Shown here in pieces: positions 23,131 through 33,566 of a stretch of 64,000 bases of DNA (position 1 is the first letter of the stretch; each line of letters begins with the position of its first letter). The DNA is from Xenopus tropicalis (taxonomy: Eukaryota; Chordata; Amphibia; Anura; Pipidae): assembly GCF_000004195.4 (NCBI RefSeq), contig NC_030679.2, positions 149,531,040-149,595,039 of the forward strand, read 5' to 3'. The notes beneath the pieces were generated by a model. The model was not told where the DNA came from. It ran no database searches and saw only the letters and a program-made list of their open reading frames with translations. The translations under genes and the position numbers were made by a program.

Positions 23131-23248
23131 TCCCTTTTCCAGTAGATTATTGAAATTTGTCACCAAACACCGGATTGGGGGGTGGGGTTGGTTTTTTAAA
23201 GCCTTAGGTATATTCCTTCTGATGGAAGCAACGAGGAGGCTACACCTA

Positions 23249-23719
23249 GGGGCTGATTTACTAAGACACGATTTAGAATCCGAATTGGAAAAATTCCGAT
23301 TGGAAACGAACATTTTGCGACTTTTTCGTATTTTTTGCGATTTTTTCGGCGTCTTTACGATTTTTGCGTAAAAACGCGATTTTTTTCGGCGTCTTTACAA
23401 TTTTTGCGTAAAAACGCGAGTTTTTCGGCGTCTTTACGAAAGTTGCGCAAAGTCGCGATTTTTTCGTAGCGTTTACACTTAAAAGGCGCAACGTTTCGCG
23501 CAAGTTTTAACGCTACGAAAAAATCGCGACTTTGCGCAACTTTCGTAATGACGCCAAAAAACTCGCGTTTTTACGCAAAAATCGTAAAGACGCCGAAAAA
23601 CTCGCGTTTTTACACAAAAATCGTAAAGACGCCGAAAAAAATCACAAAATTACCGATCATTACAAAAAAACGCAATCGGACGCATTCGGCCCGTTTCGTG
23701 GGTTAGTAAATGTGCCCCC
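23249..23719. mobile_element. Long palindromic MITE
   Basis: GGGGCTGATTTACTAA at the left pairs with TTAGTAAATGTGCCCC at the right, with TA on both sides as the apparent target duplication. The arms are about 235 bases and rich in TTTACGATTTTTGCG-type units that recur in each arm, so the whole 471 bases could fold into one hairpin. It is absent from block A. The TA flank suggests a mariner-type MITE. Confidence 0.75.
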
Positions 23720-23999
23720 TAGTATGTTTTTACATGGAGTTGGCCAGAAAAGGAAAATCACAATTTTCCCTTTATTTAAGTAGGCATTTTAAAGACTGTA
23801 TCCATATTGAGTTCTTTGACAACCAAAAACTTTTTGACTTTAGAAGAAAAACAATTACAGCTGAAAGCATTGTTAGACCAAAATAATTACAAGGCCTACA
23901 TAAACTGTAAACATAAGCATTAGAAACTAGGAGATAAGAGTGCACTAATGTTTCTAGAAATACTACCAATCATATACAAAAAGAGAGGCAGGACCAACT

Positions 24000-25344
24000 C
24001 CTACTACCCAAGCTGTCCCGTCTTACTCAGGATCAAAGTCATTCCTTCGCTCTCCCATCCTTACTGTAGAAATTGTAGAAACTATTTTCTTATCTCTCAA
24101 GAAGTTACTTGGTCACTGCACTCCCTTATAGTTGCACTCGATGCCACTTAGTCCTTCCTGCCTTCTGTTCCAAATGAAGCACTGCTGTGTTTAGTGATGC
24201 AGGGGAAGCCTGGAGATACCATCACCTCCTGACCAGGCGGTAGCTCCAGGGACCCCTTCACACCCCTTTACACCCACTGTCAATAGAAGCGCACTTGTGA
24301 CTAAAGAATCAGGCACAGATGTCACTCACATTTTGATGATCTGTAAGCAATGGTGCAATTTCCTCAGGTGCAGTGCCTCCATGCAACTGTAATGGCACTG
24401 GAGTTTTTATAAAACATTATATGGGGTATAGCAGAGTGAGGTGCTACAAGCTGGCCAGCTGGGTGTGAGTGAACAAGACCATAGGTCTGTAAATCCTTTA
24501 TATTTTTGTTGTATCCTGCTGAATAGGGATGATTGAATTTGTCCTATTTTGTTTTACCAAAAAATTTGCAAAACTGCTAGAAAAATTCATGAAATACCTT
24601 GAAATACAGCTACTGTGTGATTTTTTGGGGCGTGCAACATTTTTGATGTGACTTCTTTGGCACAAGAACTTTTTTTTGACACAGGCAACTGAGGTGACCG
24701 CAACCTTTTTTCCACATCTTTTTTTTCTCATTCACTGAATTTTTTGTTGCGATAAAATTTTGTAGCAGCTTCACAAAAAGAATTTCGCCAATGCTGAAAT
24801 GCAAAATTTTGCATCGAATTCAAGCCTGGTGAAAAAATAGGGCGGGTTCTTAACTATATTATGTCTCCTATCATTTGGTCGGCATATTTTTAGAAATAGA
24901 ACAGGTTATTATGACCCTACTGCTAAAAACTTACTTTGAGGTAAGAAAAAAATAATTCCGAATCTATCGTAGGCCACCCCATGATCTTTGTATCCCTACA
25001 AGTATGGATACCTCTTACAACTAATTTAGACTTTGCACCTAGTTTGAAACATAGGGCTTTGGTATTCTGGGCTACTTACACGAATAGATCTACTAGATGA
25101 TGTGATTTTTTTGTTTTTAAAAAAAACTTCAACCTGCAGGATGGGATGTACATAACACCAAGTGGAAGAATTCTTACAAATAAAGAACTTGCACCAAAAA
25201 ATGACTAACAATCATTTAACAATGAAACCCGTGATATATAAATCTAAGTAAATAACAGTAATACACTTGTCTTCATATAATCATGATTTTTGGTGGTTGT
25301 GAACAAAGGCCTGAAAATTTGTCATAAGTAGATGACATACATAG
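24000..25344. other. Gene-free stretch
   Basis: The distal end of block B up to about 25115, then A+T-rich unique sequence. No open frame has a recognisable domain. Confidence 0.55.
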
Positions 25345-25611
25345 TTACATAGTTACATAGGGTTGAAAAAAGACCAGAGTCCATCAAGTTCAACCCTTCC
25401 AAGTAAACCCAGCACACAACCTATACTAACCAATCTATACACTCACATACATAAACTATATATATACAACCACTAACACTAACTGTAGATATTAGTATCA
25501 CAATAGCCTTGGGTATTCTGCTTGTTCAAAAACTCATCCAGGCCCCTCTTATAGGCATTAACAGAGTCTGCCATTACCCCATCACTAGGAAGGGCATTCC
25601 CCAACCTCACT

Positions 25612-26460
25612 GCCCTCACCGCGAGGAACCCCCTACCCAACATCCCCCGGCAGGGCATTCCCCAACCCCCTCACTGCCCTCACCGTGAGGAACCCCCTAC
25701 CCAACATCCCCCGGCAGGGCATTCCCCAACCCCCTCACTGCCCTCACCGTGAGGAACCCCCTACCCAACATCCCCTGGCAGGGCATTCCCCAATCCCCTC
25801 ACTGCCCTCACCGCGAGGAACCCCCTACCCAACATCCCCCGGCAGGGCATTCCCCAACCTCACTGCCCTCACCGTGAGAAACCCCCTACCCAACATCCCC
25901 CGGCAGGGCATTCCCCAACCTCACTGCCCTCACCGTGAGGAACCCCCTACCCAACATCCCCCGGCAGGGCATTCCCCAACCCCCTCACTGCCTTCACCGT
26001 GAGGAACCCCCTACCCAACATCCCCCGGCAGGGCATTCCCCAACCCCCTCACTGCCTTCACCGTGAGGAACCCCCTACCCAACATCCCCCGGCAGGGCAT
26101 TCCCCAACCCCCTCACTGCCCTCACCGTGAGGAACCCCCTACCCAACATCCCCCGGCAGGGCATTCCCCAACCCCCTCACTGCCCTCACCGTGAGGAACC
26201 CCCTACCTAACATCCCCTGGCAGGGCAATCCCCAACCCCCTCACTGCCCTCACTGTGAGGAACCCCCTACCCAACATCCCCCGGCAGGGCATTCCCCAAC
26301 CCCCTCACTGCCTTCACCGTGAGGAACCCCCTACCCAACATCCCCCGGCAGGGCATTCCCCAACCCCCTCACTGCCCTCACTGTGAGGAACCCCCTACCC
26401 AACATCCCCTGGCAGGGCATTCCCCAACCCCCTCACTGCCCTCACCGTGAAAAACCACCT
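25612..26460 (-). repeat. 64-bp minisatellite inside CR1 ORF2
   Basis: About 13 tandem copies, 60-64 bases each, of a unit containing GGAACCCCCTACCCAACATC and CCGGCAGGGCATTCCCCAAC on the plus strand. On the minus strand the unit encodes the FLTVRAVRGLGNALPGDVG stretch near the end of CR1 ORF2. Because 64 is not a multiple of three, expansion destroyed the frame. The related copy at 21456-21568 has only two units. Confidence 0.92.
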
Positions 26461-26741
26461 ACGCTGCTTCAAATTGAAGCTCCGTTCCTCTAATCTATAG
26501 GGGTGACCTCTGGTGCGTTGATTGTTTTTATGGGAAAAAAGAACATCCCCCATCTGCCTATAATCCCCTCTAATGTACTTGTACAGAGTAATCATGTCCC
26601 CTCGCAAGCGCCTCTTTTCCAGAGAAAACAACCCCAACCCTGACAGTCTAACCTCATAGTTTAACCCTTCCATCCCCTTTACCAGTTTAGTTGCAGTCTC
26701 TGCACTCTCTCCAGCTCATTAATATCCTTCTTAAGGACTGG

Positions 26742-26862
26742 AGCCCAAAACTGCCCCCCATACTCACTGTAACTGCCCCCCATACTCACTGTTACTGCCC
26801 CCCATACTCACTGTTACTGCCCCCCCATACTCACTGTTACTGCCCCCCATACTCAGGGTGAG
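26742..26862. repeat. Short tandem repeat in CR1
   Basis: About four copies of a 25-base unit, CTGCCCCCCATACTCACTGT with minor changes, in the CR1 part coding for the EYGGQFW region. It is independent of the 64-bp array. Confidence 0.8.
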
Positions 26863-27151
26863 GCCTTACCAGGGACCTATAAAGGGGCAAAATTATGTTC
26901 TCATTCCTTGAGTCAATGCCCTTTTCTATACAAGACAGCACTTTATTTGCTTTAGTAGCCACAGAATGACACTGCCTGGCATTAGACAACTTGTGATCTA
27001 CAAAAATCCCCAGATCCTTCTCCATTAAGGAAACCCCCAACTCACTCCCATTCAGTAGATAGTTCATGTTTATATTATTTCTACCAAAGTGCATAACTTT
27101 GCACTTATCAACATTGAACCTCATTTTCCAGTTTGCTGCCCAGTTTCCCAG

Positions 27152-28102
27152 TCAAATCGCTCTGCAAAGCGGCACATCCTGCATGGAACTTATAGTTCTG
27201 CACAATTTTGTGTCATCAGCAAAAATAGAAACAGTACTGTCTATGCCCCCCTCCAGGTCATTAATAAACACGTTAAAAAGCAAAGGACCAAGGACTGACC
27301 CCTGCGGTACTCCACTAACCACACTGGTCCAATTAGAAAATGTTCCATTTACCACCACTCTTTGTACTCTATCCTTCAGCCAGTTTTCTATCCAATTACA
27401 AATATTATGTTCTAGGCCAATATTCCTTAATTTGATCATTAACCTTCTGTGAGGTACTGTATCAAACGCTTTAGCAAAGTCCAAGTAGATCCCATCCACT
27501 GCCATTCCAGCATCAAGGTTCCTACTCACCTCCTCATAAAAAGCAACTAAATTAGTCTGGCAAGATCTGTTACCCATAAAACCATGCTGGCCCAAACTAA
27601 TAGTATTGTGAACTGCAATGTATTCAACTATCCTATCCCTTATTACCCCTTCCAGAAGCTTTCCTACTACTGATGTCAGACTAACAGGCCTATAGTTTTC
27701 AGGCTGAGAACGAGATCCTTTTTTAAATAACGGCACCACATTAGCAATCCGCCAGTCTCTCGGCACCATGCCAAACCTCAACGAATCCTGAAAAATTAAG
27801 TGAAGAGGCTTGGCAATCACAGCGCTCAGCTCATTTAATACCCTGGGATGAATCCCATCCGGCCCTGGACCTTTGTTTACCTTTACATGTTCAAGTCTCT
27901 TTTGAATTCCCTCCCGAGTGACCCACGCGTCAGTAGCTAAATTACTAGCACTGGGCATATTACAAGGGAAGCCTTCATTATCTGGCTCCTCAGATGTATA
28001 GACAGATGAAAAATAAGAGTTCAAAATTTCTGCTTTTTCCCCGTTCTCATCAACCAACGTACCCCCCCGTGATAATAAAGTTCCCACCCCTTCTTGCTTC
28101 AT
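27152..28102 (-). pseudogene. CR1 ORF2: reverse transcriptase
   Basis: A 316-residue open stretch covering the fingers and palm of a CR1 reverse transcriptase, which copies element RNA at a nicked chromosomal site. Visible motifs are KGPGPDGIHPRVL at 77-89, ENYRPVSLTSVVGKLLE at 135-151, the first catalytic Asp in LDFAKAFD at 207-214, SGVPQGSVLGPLLFN at 263-277, and FADD at 294-297, the YADD equivalent with both aspartates. It is cut off by a frameshift just after FADD; the thumb continues in other frames at 27124-26837 and 26673-26395. Upstream it overlaps the frame at 28050-28850. The catalytic core is therefore readable, but the protein cannot be made whole. Confidence 0.9.
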
Positions 28103-29220
28103 TTTTTTTACTATTCACATAATTAAAAAATAATTTTGGAATCTTTTTACTCCTAGCTGCAATATCCCTTTCCATCTCTATTTTAGCTGCTTGATAGCTT
28201 TTTTGCTGCTTTATTTGCCCCCTGTACCTGATGAAAGCCCCAGCTGCCCCAGCTAACTTGAATGCTTTAAAAGCACGTTTTTTATTACCAACCTCGACCC
28301 TAACTCTTTTATTCAGCCATAAAGGTTTTGCTTTGCGATGCCTCTCCTTGCTTACAAGGGGGATATACTGTTGTGTATACCTACAAAGCAATGTTATAAA
28401 GATGTTCCATTTTCCTTCTGTGCCTAACCCCATGAAAAGCCTTTCCCAGTTGACACATTGCAGAGATGCCCTTATACTGGCAAAGTCTGCATGTCTAAAA
28501 TTGAGCGTTTTAGTTACTCCCTTATAGAGCTGTCTCTGTAGCATTATCTCAAAGGAGACCATGTTGGGATCACTGTTCCCCAAATGCTCACCCACACAAA
28601 TGTTAGAGATAAGTTCAGTATTATTAGAAATCACCAGGTCCAAAATAGAGTCATTCCTAGTGGGTTCTTGAACCGCCTGAAATAAAAAGTTGCCATTTAG
28701 CATATTTACAAACCTACTAGCTGTTTCTGGCTTAGCCCCCCCCATTACTCCAGTCAATGTCCGGATAATTAAAGTCCCCCATAACAACAACTTGACCCAG
28801 TTTTGAAGCCCCCTCCATTTGCAACAATAGCTGGGCCTCATCCCCCTCATCTATACGGGGGGTTTATAACATACACCAATGATCATTTTCTTTGTGACCT
28901 TCAGCCCTACTGAAATTTCTACCCAAAGAGATTCAACGTTTTCATTGGTAATGTCTTTATTACATGGCTTTAACTCTGACTTTACATAAAGACAAACCCC
29001 TCCACCCTTTTTAATCTCTCTGTCCCTCCTAAAAAGTGTATAACCATTTAAATTCGCAGCCCAGACGCATTTTTCATCCCACCAGGTCTCAGTGATACCA
29101 ATTAAATCATAATTTTCAATACATGCAATAGCGTGCAGCTCCCCTAATTTACCCGACAAGCTACGCGCATTACCCAGCATGCAGCGGAGATAACTACTTC
29201 TCCCTCTGATGCTTACATTA
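28050..29220 (-). pseudogene. CR1 ORF2: APE endonuclease and linker
   Basis: The amino-terminal part of ORF2. Frame 29180-28851 carries NARSLSGKL, the catalytic-site word GITETWWDE and GGVCLYV of the APE-type endonuclease that nicks target DNA. Frame 28850-28050 continues with LDLVISN and SDPNMVSFEI, the final catalytic SDH motif here changed to SDP. The frames are separated by shifts, one in a run of Cs near 28740 that breaks the usual GDFN motif. It joins the reverse transcriptase at 28102. The upstream start lies beyond the Gypsy insertion. Confidence 0.85.
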
Positions 29221-29375
29221 GCTAAGGGAGAGTTAGAGTGTCAGGAACTATAGGGATTCGAACCCTGGACTGTATGCGGAACTCTAGGTGCACATGCTTG
29301 CTGAGCAACAGGGGGCTCTTTGTGCTATATGGGATCGGTTGCCCTTGTGTCCCATACTGTCCCTTCTGACAGTAT

Positions 29376-29837
29376 GATCGAGCCATACAATAACGAGCCT
29401 GCTGGTAACCCCTCATTAGCACATGAACAGAATGAACTACAACACTCTGCTCAGTGGCTTTCTTCTGTTATAAAGTATGAAGGGGAAGAAGGGACTTTTT
29501 CTGACTTTCTGCTCACCTGTAAAAAGTTTGCTACAGTTCCCTTTGTTAAGCAAGCCCCTGATTATATGAAGAGTCGGCTCATTATTTTGTTTCTCTTGGG
29601 GGGCAATGCTCGTGAATGGGCAGACGGTTGCATTGATGAAGAGGCTCACTTTTTGGAGGATCCTTGTACCTTTCTTTCTTTTTTGAAAGCAACTTTCACA
29701 GGGGATTTATGGCCAGTCTCTTCTGACATTTTTCCTTCCACTGCAGTTAACAAACCCGTTATGAATTTTCAACTTACTCCTCCGGTTCCAAGATATTCTA
29801 AACTTGTGCGGCCCCAAAGCAACTTCCAACCATGATA
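29376..29837 (+). pseudogene. Gypsy gag-like ORF remnant
   Basis: An open frame from 29320, with a likely start at 29371, that ends at 29837. It contains a Ty3/Gypsy capsid-like stretch: the YEGEEGTFSDFLLTCKKF word, then SRLIILFLLGGNAREWAD and a DPCTFLSFLKATF word, resembling the N-terminal capsid domain of vertebrate Sushi/RTL-type gag. The protein is short (about 155 residues), lacks a zinc knuckle, and no pol follows. I consider it a remnant of an internally deleted element; function is unlikely. Confidence 0.6.
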
Positions 29838-30211
29838 AAAAGGAATGATAAAAAGGTATTCTGTTATGAGGATGAGAGTGACTGTATAGATATTTGTGAG
29901 GATGAATGGGAAGATATGGATTCTGAGGATGAAATACCAACGGCATATGCTACCAAGTTCATGGGCCGGTCAATCTCCCAGTTGCCAACTGTACCTGCAG
30001 TTCAGCCCTATATATCTATACCTACAGATCAGTCACCTGCATCTCTGCCTGCAGTTTAGTCCCCTGATTCAGTTCCTGCTCATTTGCCTATTTTTCTGGT
30101 ACCTGCGCTCAGGCGGCTTGGTCCTTTGCCAATAACATAAATGTTATTTGTTTAAAATGTTGTTGTCTGACTGGGAGATCGCTCGGAGGACGATCTTTAA
30201 AGGGGGGGTAA

Positions 30212-30772
30212 TGTCAGGAACTATAGGGATTCAAACCCTGGACTGTATGCAGAACTCCAGGTGCACATGCTTGCTGAGCCACAGGGGGCTCTTTGTGCTA
30301 TATGGGATCGGTTGCCCTTGTGTCACTTCTGCCTTTCTACCAGTTTCCCTATCTTTATTGGTCATCACATGTGTGGCTGCTTTAGTAATTACCGGACTAT
30401 ATAAACCCTCTCCAGACTACACCCAGTGCTTGATCATCGCTCCCGCTTAGCCTGGTCTTGCCACCTCTGATACCTGATTCCTGTGTTCCCTGCCTTGTTC
30501 CTGTTTGGTTTTCGCGATATTGACTTCTGCCTGACTTATCGGACTTGCTAGAACTCTGCCTGGACTGACCCCTGCCTGCCTCCGGATTCACCTGTTACCG
30601 AACTCTATATCTTAGTACAGGCTGGTACAGTACTTTTATTTCCATTCTGTTTTGTTTTTCATTAAAGCTCTTTCATTCATCTAACTTGGCTGTCTGGCCC
30701 TTTAAGGGAGTTCTGGGTTACCTGCACTTAGGCTCCTACCTGCCAGCCACCCACCTGTGGTTGCACCTGACA
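30212..30772 (+). repeat. 3' LTR of the Gypsy element
   Basis: 561 bases from TGTCAGG to CCTGACA. It includes ACTATATAAACCCTC at 30398 as a likely TATA box, and CATTAAAGCTC at 30660 as a probable poly(A) signal variant. The first 113 bases are repeated at 29239. Confidence 0.8.
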
Positions 30773-30874
30773 TAGATCTAAGGCAATTATGAGACTCCCC
30801 CACAACCCTTTGCTAGTCCCCCTGCCCCGTCTACACTAATTTTCCCATAGAACTCTAGCTCACCCCCCCCCCGT

Positions 30875-31588
30875 CTAGTTTAAACACTCCTCCAACCTCT
30901 TAACCATTCTCTCCCCTAGCACAGCAGACCCCCTTCCATTGAGGTGCAATCCGTCAGGGCTGTATAGATTGTACCCCAAGGAAAAGTCAGCCCAGTGCTC
31001 TAGGAACCCAAACCCTTCCTTCCTACACCAAGACTTTAGCCAGGCATTTAGCTCCCTAAGCTCCCGCTGTCTCCCTAAACATGCACGTGGCACCGGCAAA
31101 ATTTCCGAAAAAATGACATTGGAGGACCTTTGCTTAATCTTAGAGCCTAGATCCCTGAACTCACTCTTTAAGGTCCCCCACCTACCGTTCATTTTGTCGT
31201 TAGTACCGATATGTACCAAGACAGCCGGGTCATGCCCAGCCCCTCCCAATAATGTGTCAACCCGATCAACCACATGCCGAACCCTGGCACCAGGAAGACA
31301 GCAAACTATCCAGTTGAAGCGATCCGCTCGACAAATTACCCTGCCCACTTTCCTAATGATCGAATCCCCTATAACCACCATCTGTTTAGGCCTAGCTCTG
31401 CTCTCCTCCCCACCACTACTAGAGAAACTGGTCTCCCGGCTGTTAGCGAGATCAGCCTCATCTAGAACCGCCAGTCCAGAGTTCACACTCCCATCTTCTT
31501 CACACAATCTGGCAAATCTGTTGGGATGCGCAAACCCTGGAGCAGCCTCCCTTTTCCTTTTCCCCACACTAGATTTTCTAACTGTCAA
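30875..31588 (-). CDS. CR1 ORF1 protein with SGNH esterase
   Basis: A 237-residue open frame, the esterase part of CR1 ORF1. The SGNH-hydrolase blocks are all visible: GDSI with S76, LPGARV with G100, HIGTND with N130, and DGLHLN with D212 and H215. These are the catalytic and oxyanion residues of the family, known from CR1-type LINEs where the domain is thought to help RNA or membrane handling. Residues 1-65 are a basic, low-complexity linker. The zinc-binding segment that should precede it lies in another frame at about 31860-31640; the intact counterpart is at 59269-59505. The frame stops at 30875 in a normal ORF1 end (RLEECLN), about 100 bases before the Gypsy insertion. Confidence 0.82.
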   Translation of the reverse strand: MTVRKSSVGKRKREAAPGFAHPNRFARLCEEDGSVNSGLAVLDEADLANSRETSFSSSGGEESRARPKQMVVIGDSIIRKVGRVICRADRFNWIVCCLPGARVRHVVDRVDTLLGGAGHDPAVLVHIGTNDKMNGRWGTLKSEFRDLGSKIKQRSSNVIFSEILPVPRACLGRQRELRELNAWLKSWCRKEGFGFLEHWADFSLGYNLYSPDGLHLNGRGSAVLGERMVKRLEECLN

Positions 31589-31870
31589 CCAGCTTACTGC
31601 CCTATCATCCTTTTGCTGATCCCCTCCCCCATACTATCTGACCCCGCTAGCTCTTGTTCAGCTAGCAAGAGACTTCTCTCAAGATTGTCGATTGAACGCG
31701 GTGTTGCAACTTGTTCCTCTAGTGCTCTAACGCGAGCCTCTAAAGTGGCAATTCCCTCACATCCACAACAGAGGTAAGTACCTGGGAACTATTGTTCCAC
31801 AACTGCATACATGTGGCAGCCTGGCACTGTGTCAGACCTTCAATGTTGCTGCCACTCATTCTCCCAGTTA

Positions 31871-32334
31871 CAGGAACAGTTAAACAGAAATAGGTGAAAA
31901 GACTTGTAGTAAATGCAAACTTAATACCTTGGTTTAAACTCCCTTAGTGTTTAACTCCTTATTTTATAACTCCACTTACAGAGCACCTACCACCACAGCA
32001 AGCTCCACAGGAGTGCCAGTGGTTCTATTTATACAGTCTGTAAAGGTCAACTAATCAAACCCCACCCACCTCAAACTGAGGGTAATTACAAAGGAATGTA
32101 ACTTCTGGCATACCTGCTGTAAGCCTTATAGATCACCCAAACTTTGTAAATTAGCACCAGAAACAACAATTTCTTTTGAAAAAAAAAAAAAATTAAACCC
32201 AACAGTTAAAAAAACACAATGATTTTGATAAAAGTTAATAAAGAATACTTATCCCTTTTTTGTTGAATTGAAAAGCAAGTTGATTCAACCAGCCACCAGC
32301 CTGTTATTAAGCTTTTAGTTGAGCAACTTTAATC
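31871..32334. other. Stretch between CR1 and block C
   Basis: Possibly CR1 5' UTR in its first part, then A+T-rich unique DNA with a run of 13 As at 32180. No gene seen. Confidence 0.45.
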
Positions 32335-32353
32335 TCCATAGTCATAAGAGTAT

Positions 32354-33277
32354 TCAGTTGAATATACATTTAACTAGATTCATTTTTATCTCTTTGTTTC
32401 TCAGACTATATATGACTGGATTAAAAAATGGTGTCCCCATTGTATATAAAAGAGACAGTATCTTATTCATGTTAAATCTTTGTCCTTTCGATGGTGCCAT
32501 GTAAACTGCTATAAGAGTCCCATAGTACATGCACACAACTATTAAATGGGAGCTGCAAGTGGAGAAGGCTTTGTGTCTTCCTTCAGTAGAGGAGATCCTG
32601 AGAATGGCAAGGCCAATGGAAACATAAGTGTAAATGATGAAGCAAAAAGGGAGCAGCATAAAAGGTATGAGCAAAATAATGTCTGTTAGTTCCACAGCTT
32701 TATAATCTGTGCAGGAAAGTTTAATAATAGGGGCAAAGTCACAGAAATAATGATCTATAACAAATGGGCCACAGAACTGCAAATTAAATGTCAGAAGAAT
32801 TCCAATAAAAGCCAATATAAGGGCTAAGCCCCAAGAACAAAGACTCATATAGAGGCAAAGCCTGAAACCCATAATGGAGACATAATGAAGTGGGGAGCAG
32901 ATGGCCAGATATCGGTCATAGGCCATGGCTGTGAGGAGATAAAATTCTGAAGATGCTGAAACACAATAGAAGTAAAACTGTGTGAAACAACCAGTAGCAG
33001 ATATTGTGCCCCCTCCATTCAGTAATAACCACAAGAAATTTGGAGTAATACTGGTACTGAGCAAAACATCAGCCAGAGACAGCTGGGAGAGAAGGGCGTA
33101 CATGGGAGATCTCAGGGCTGAGACTGTTATTACCAATATAATTATAAGAAGATTTCCAAATAATGTCACAATATAAATCCAGAGAAACGGAACAAAGAGA
33201 AACTCATTGATTATCTGAGAGTTCTGAAATCCCAAGAGAAGGAAAGATATACCTGATGTCTGATTCACCTTATGCAT
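32354..33277 (-). CDS. Olfactory receptor, class II, intact (block C)
   Basis: A 307-residue odorant receptor, single exon, no defects. Landmarks are NQT at 5-7, GN at 41-42, SPMY at 57-60, MAYDRYLAIC at 118-127 (A instead of S at position two), conserved cysteines C97 and C179, KAFSTCSSHL at 236-245 and NPVIYSLRN at 286-294. Residues 1-97 differ from the block A receptor at only two sites, but 98-118 (TM3) and 151-165 (TM4) differ heavily, and then similarity returns. TM3 here (FYFYCV..LLTAM) looks more like the receptor at 1012. Start supported as in the paralogues. Either rapid selection on the binding pocket or gene conversion could explain the mosaic. Confidence 0.96.
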   Translation of the reverse strand: MHKVNQTSGISFLLLGFQNSQIINEFLFVPFLWIYIVTLFGNLLIIILVITVSALRSPMYALLSQLSLADVLLSTSITPNFLWLLLNGGGTISATGCFTQFYFYCVSASSEFYLLTAMAYDRYLAICSPLHYVSIMGFRLCLYMSLCSWGLALILAFIGILLTFNLQFCGPFVIDHYFCDFAPIIKLSCTDYKAVELTDIILLIPFMLLPFCFIIYTYVSIGLAILRISSTEGRHKAFSTCSSHLIVVCMYYGTLIAVYMAPSKGQRFNMNKILSLLYTMGTPFFNPVIYSLRNKEIKMNLVKCIFN

Positions 33278-33566
33278 TGCCTGGAAACAAAAGATCAGAA
33301 GAAATTAGAAGTTAGAAATAGTTAAAGAATTACATTTCCCAGCATTCATCTAATACATTTTAGAATATCTACTTCTGGACTTGCTCGCCCCTGTAGGGCA
33401 GTAAGGTTAGCTACCTAAATGCCTGGAAACGGTAGTGTAAAACCCAGCATCTTGATACAATATAGGAAAATAATCCCTCGTAAGTAGTAAAAGCACAATG
33501 TTTGCCTCGGTGCAGGAACCAATAGCAAATCAAGATGTTTTCTTATAAAAAAAATGGACCAGTTTC

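Larger units (their letters stand above)
16800..25115. repeat. Segmental duplication block B
   Basis: Second copy of the unit in block A. It is about 1.1 kb longer, mainly because of a CR1 fragment (21033-21830) and a palindromic MITE (23249-23719) that block A lacks. It ends within CTACTAGATGATGTGATTTT at about 25100, matching 15793-15812 in block A. Confidence 0.85.
29239..30772 (+). mobile_element. Internally deleted Gypsy-type LTR retrotransposon
   Basis: A partial 5' LTR (29239-29351) and a complete 3' LTR (30212-30772) both start TGTCAGGAACTATAGGG; the 3' LTR ends GCACCTGACA. A polypurine tract (AAAGGGGGGG) precedes the 3' LTR at 30199-30208. Between them only a gag-like region remains; protease, reverse transcriptase and integrase are absent. 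The flanks are TAGAG and TAGAT, a slightly decayed five-base duplication. It inserted into CR1 family 1 between ORF1 and ORF2. The element needs proteins from elsewhere to move. Confidence 0.82.
25345..31870 (-). mobile_element. Near full-length CR1 LINE (family 1), broken
   Basis: Read on the minus strand: ORF1 with a zinc-binding remnant (about 31860-31640) and an SGNH esterase (31588-30875), ORF2 with endonuclease (29180-28740) and reverse transcriptase (28100-27150), a C-terminal region expanded into a 64-bp minisatellite (26460-25612), and a 3' end with GTTGAACTTGATGGAC-type sequence and TATGTAAC units at 25346-25368. A Gypsy element (29239-30772) splits it between ORF1 and ORF2. At least four frameshifts in ORF2 make it dead. 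Without the insert it is about 5 kb, the size of a complete CR1. Confidence 0.9.

Noticed and set aside
25685..26002. 105-codon proline-rich frame
   Set aside because: It is the antisense reading of the 64-bp array in CR1.
30939..31619. 226-codon plus-strand frame opposite CR1 ORF1
   Set aside because: Antisense shadow of the esterase frame; the minus strand carries the SGNH motifs.
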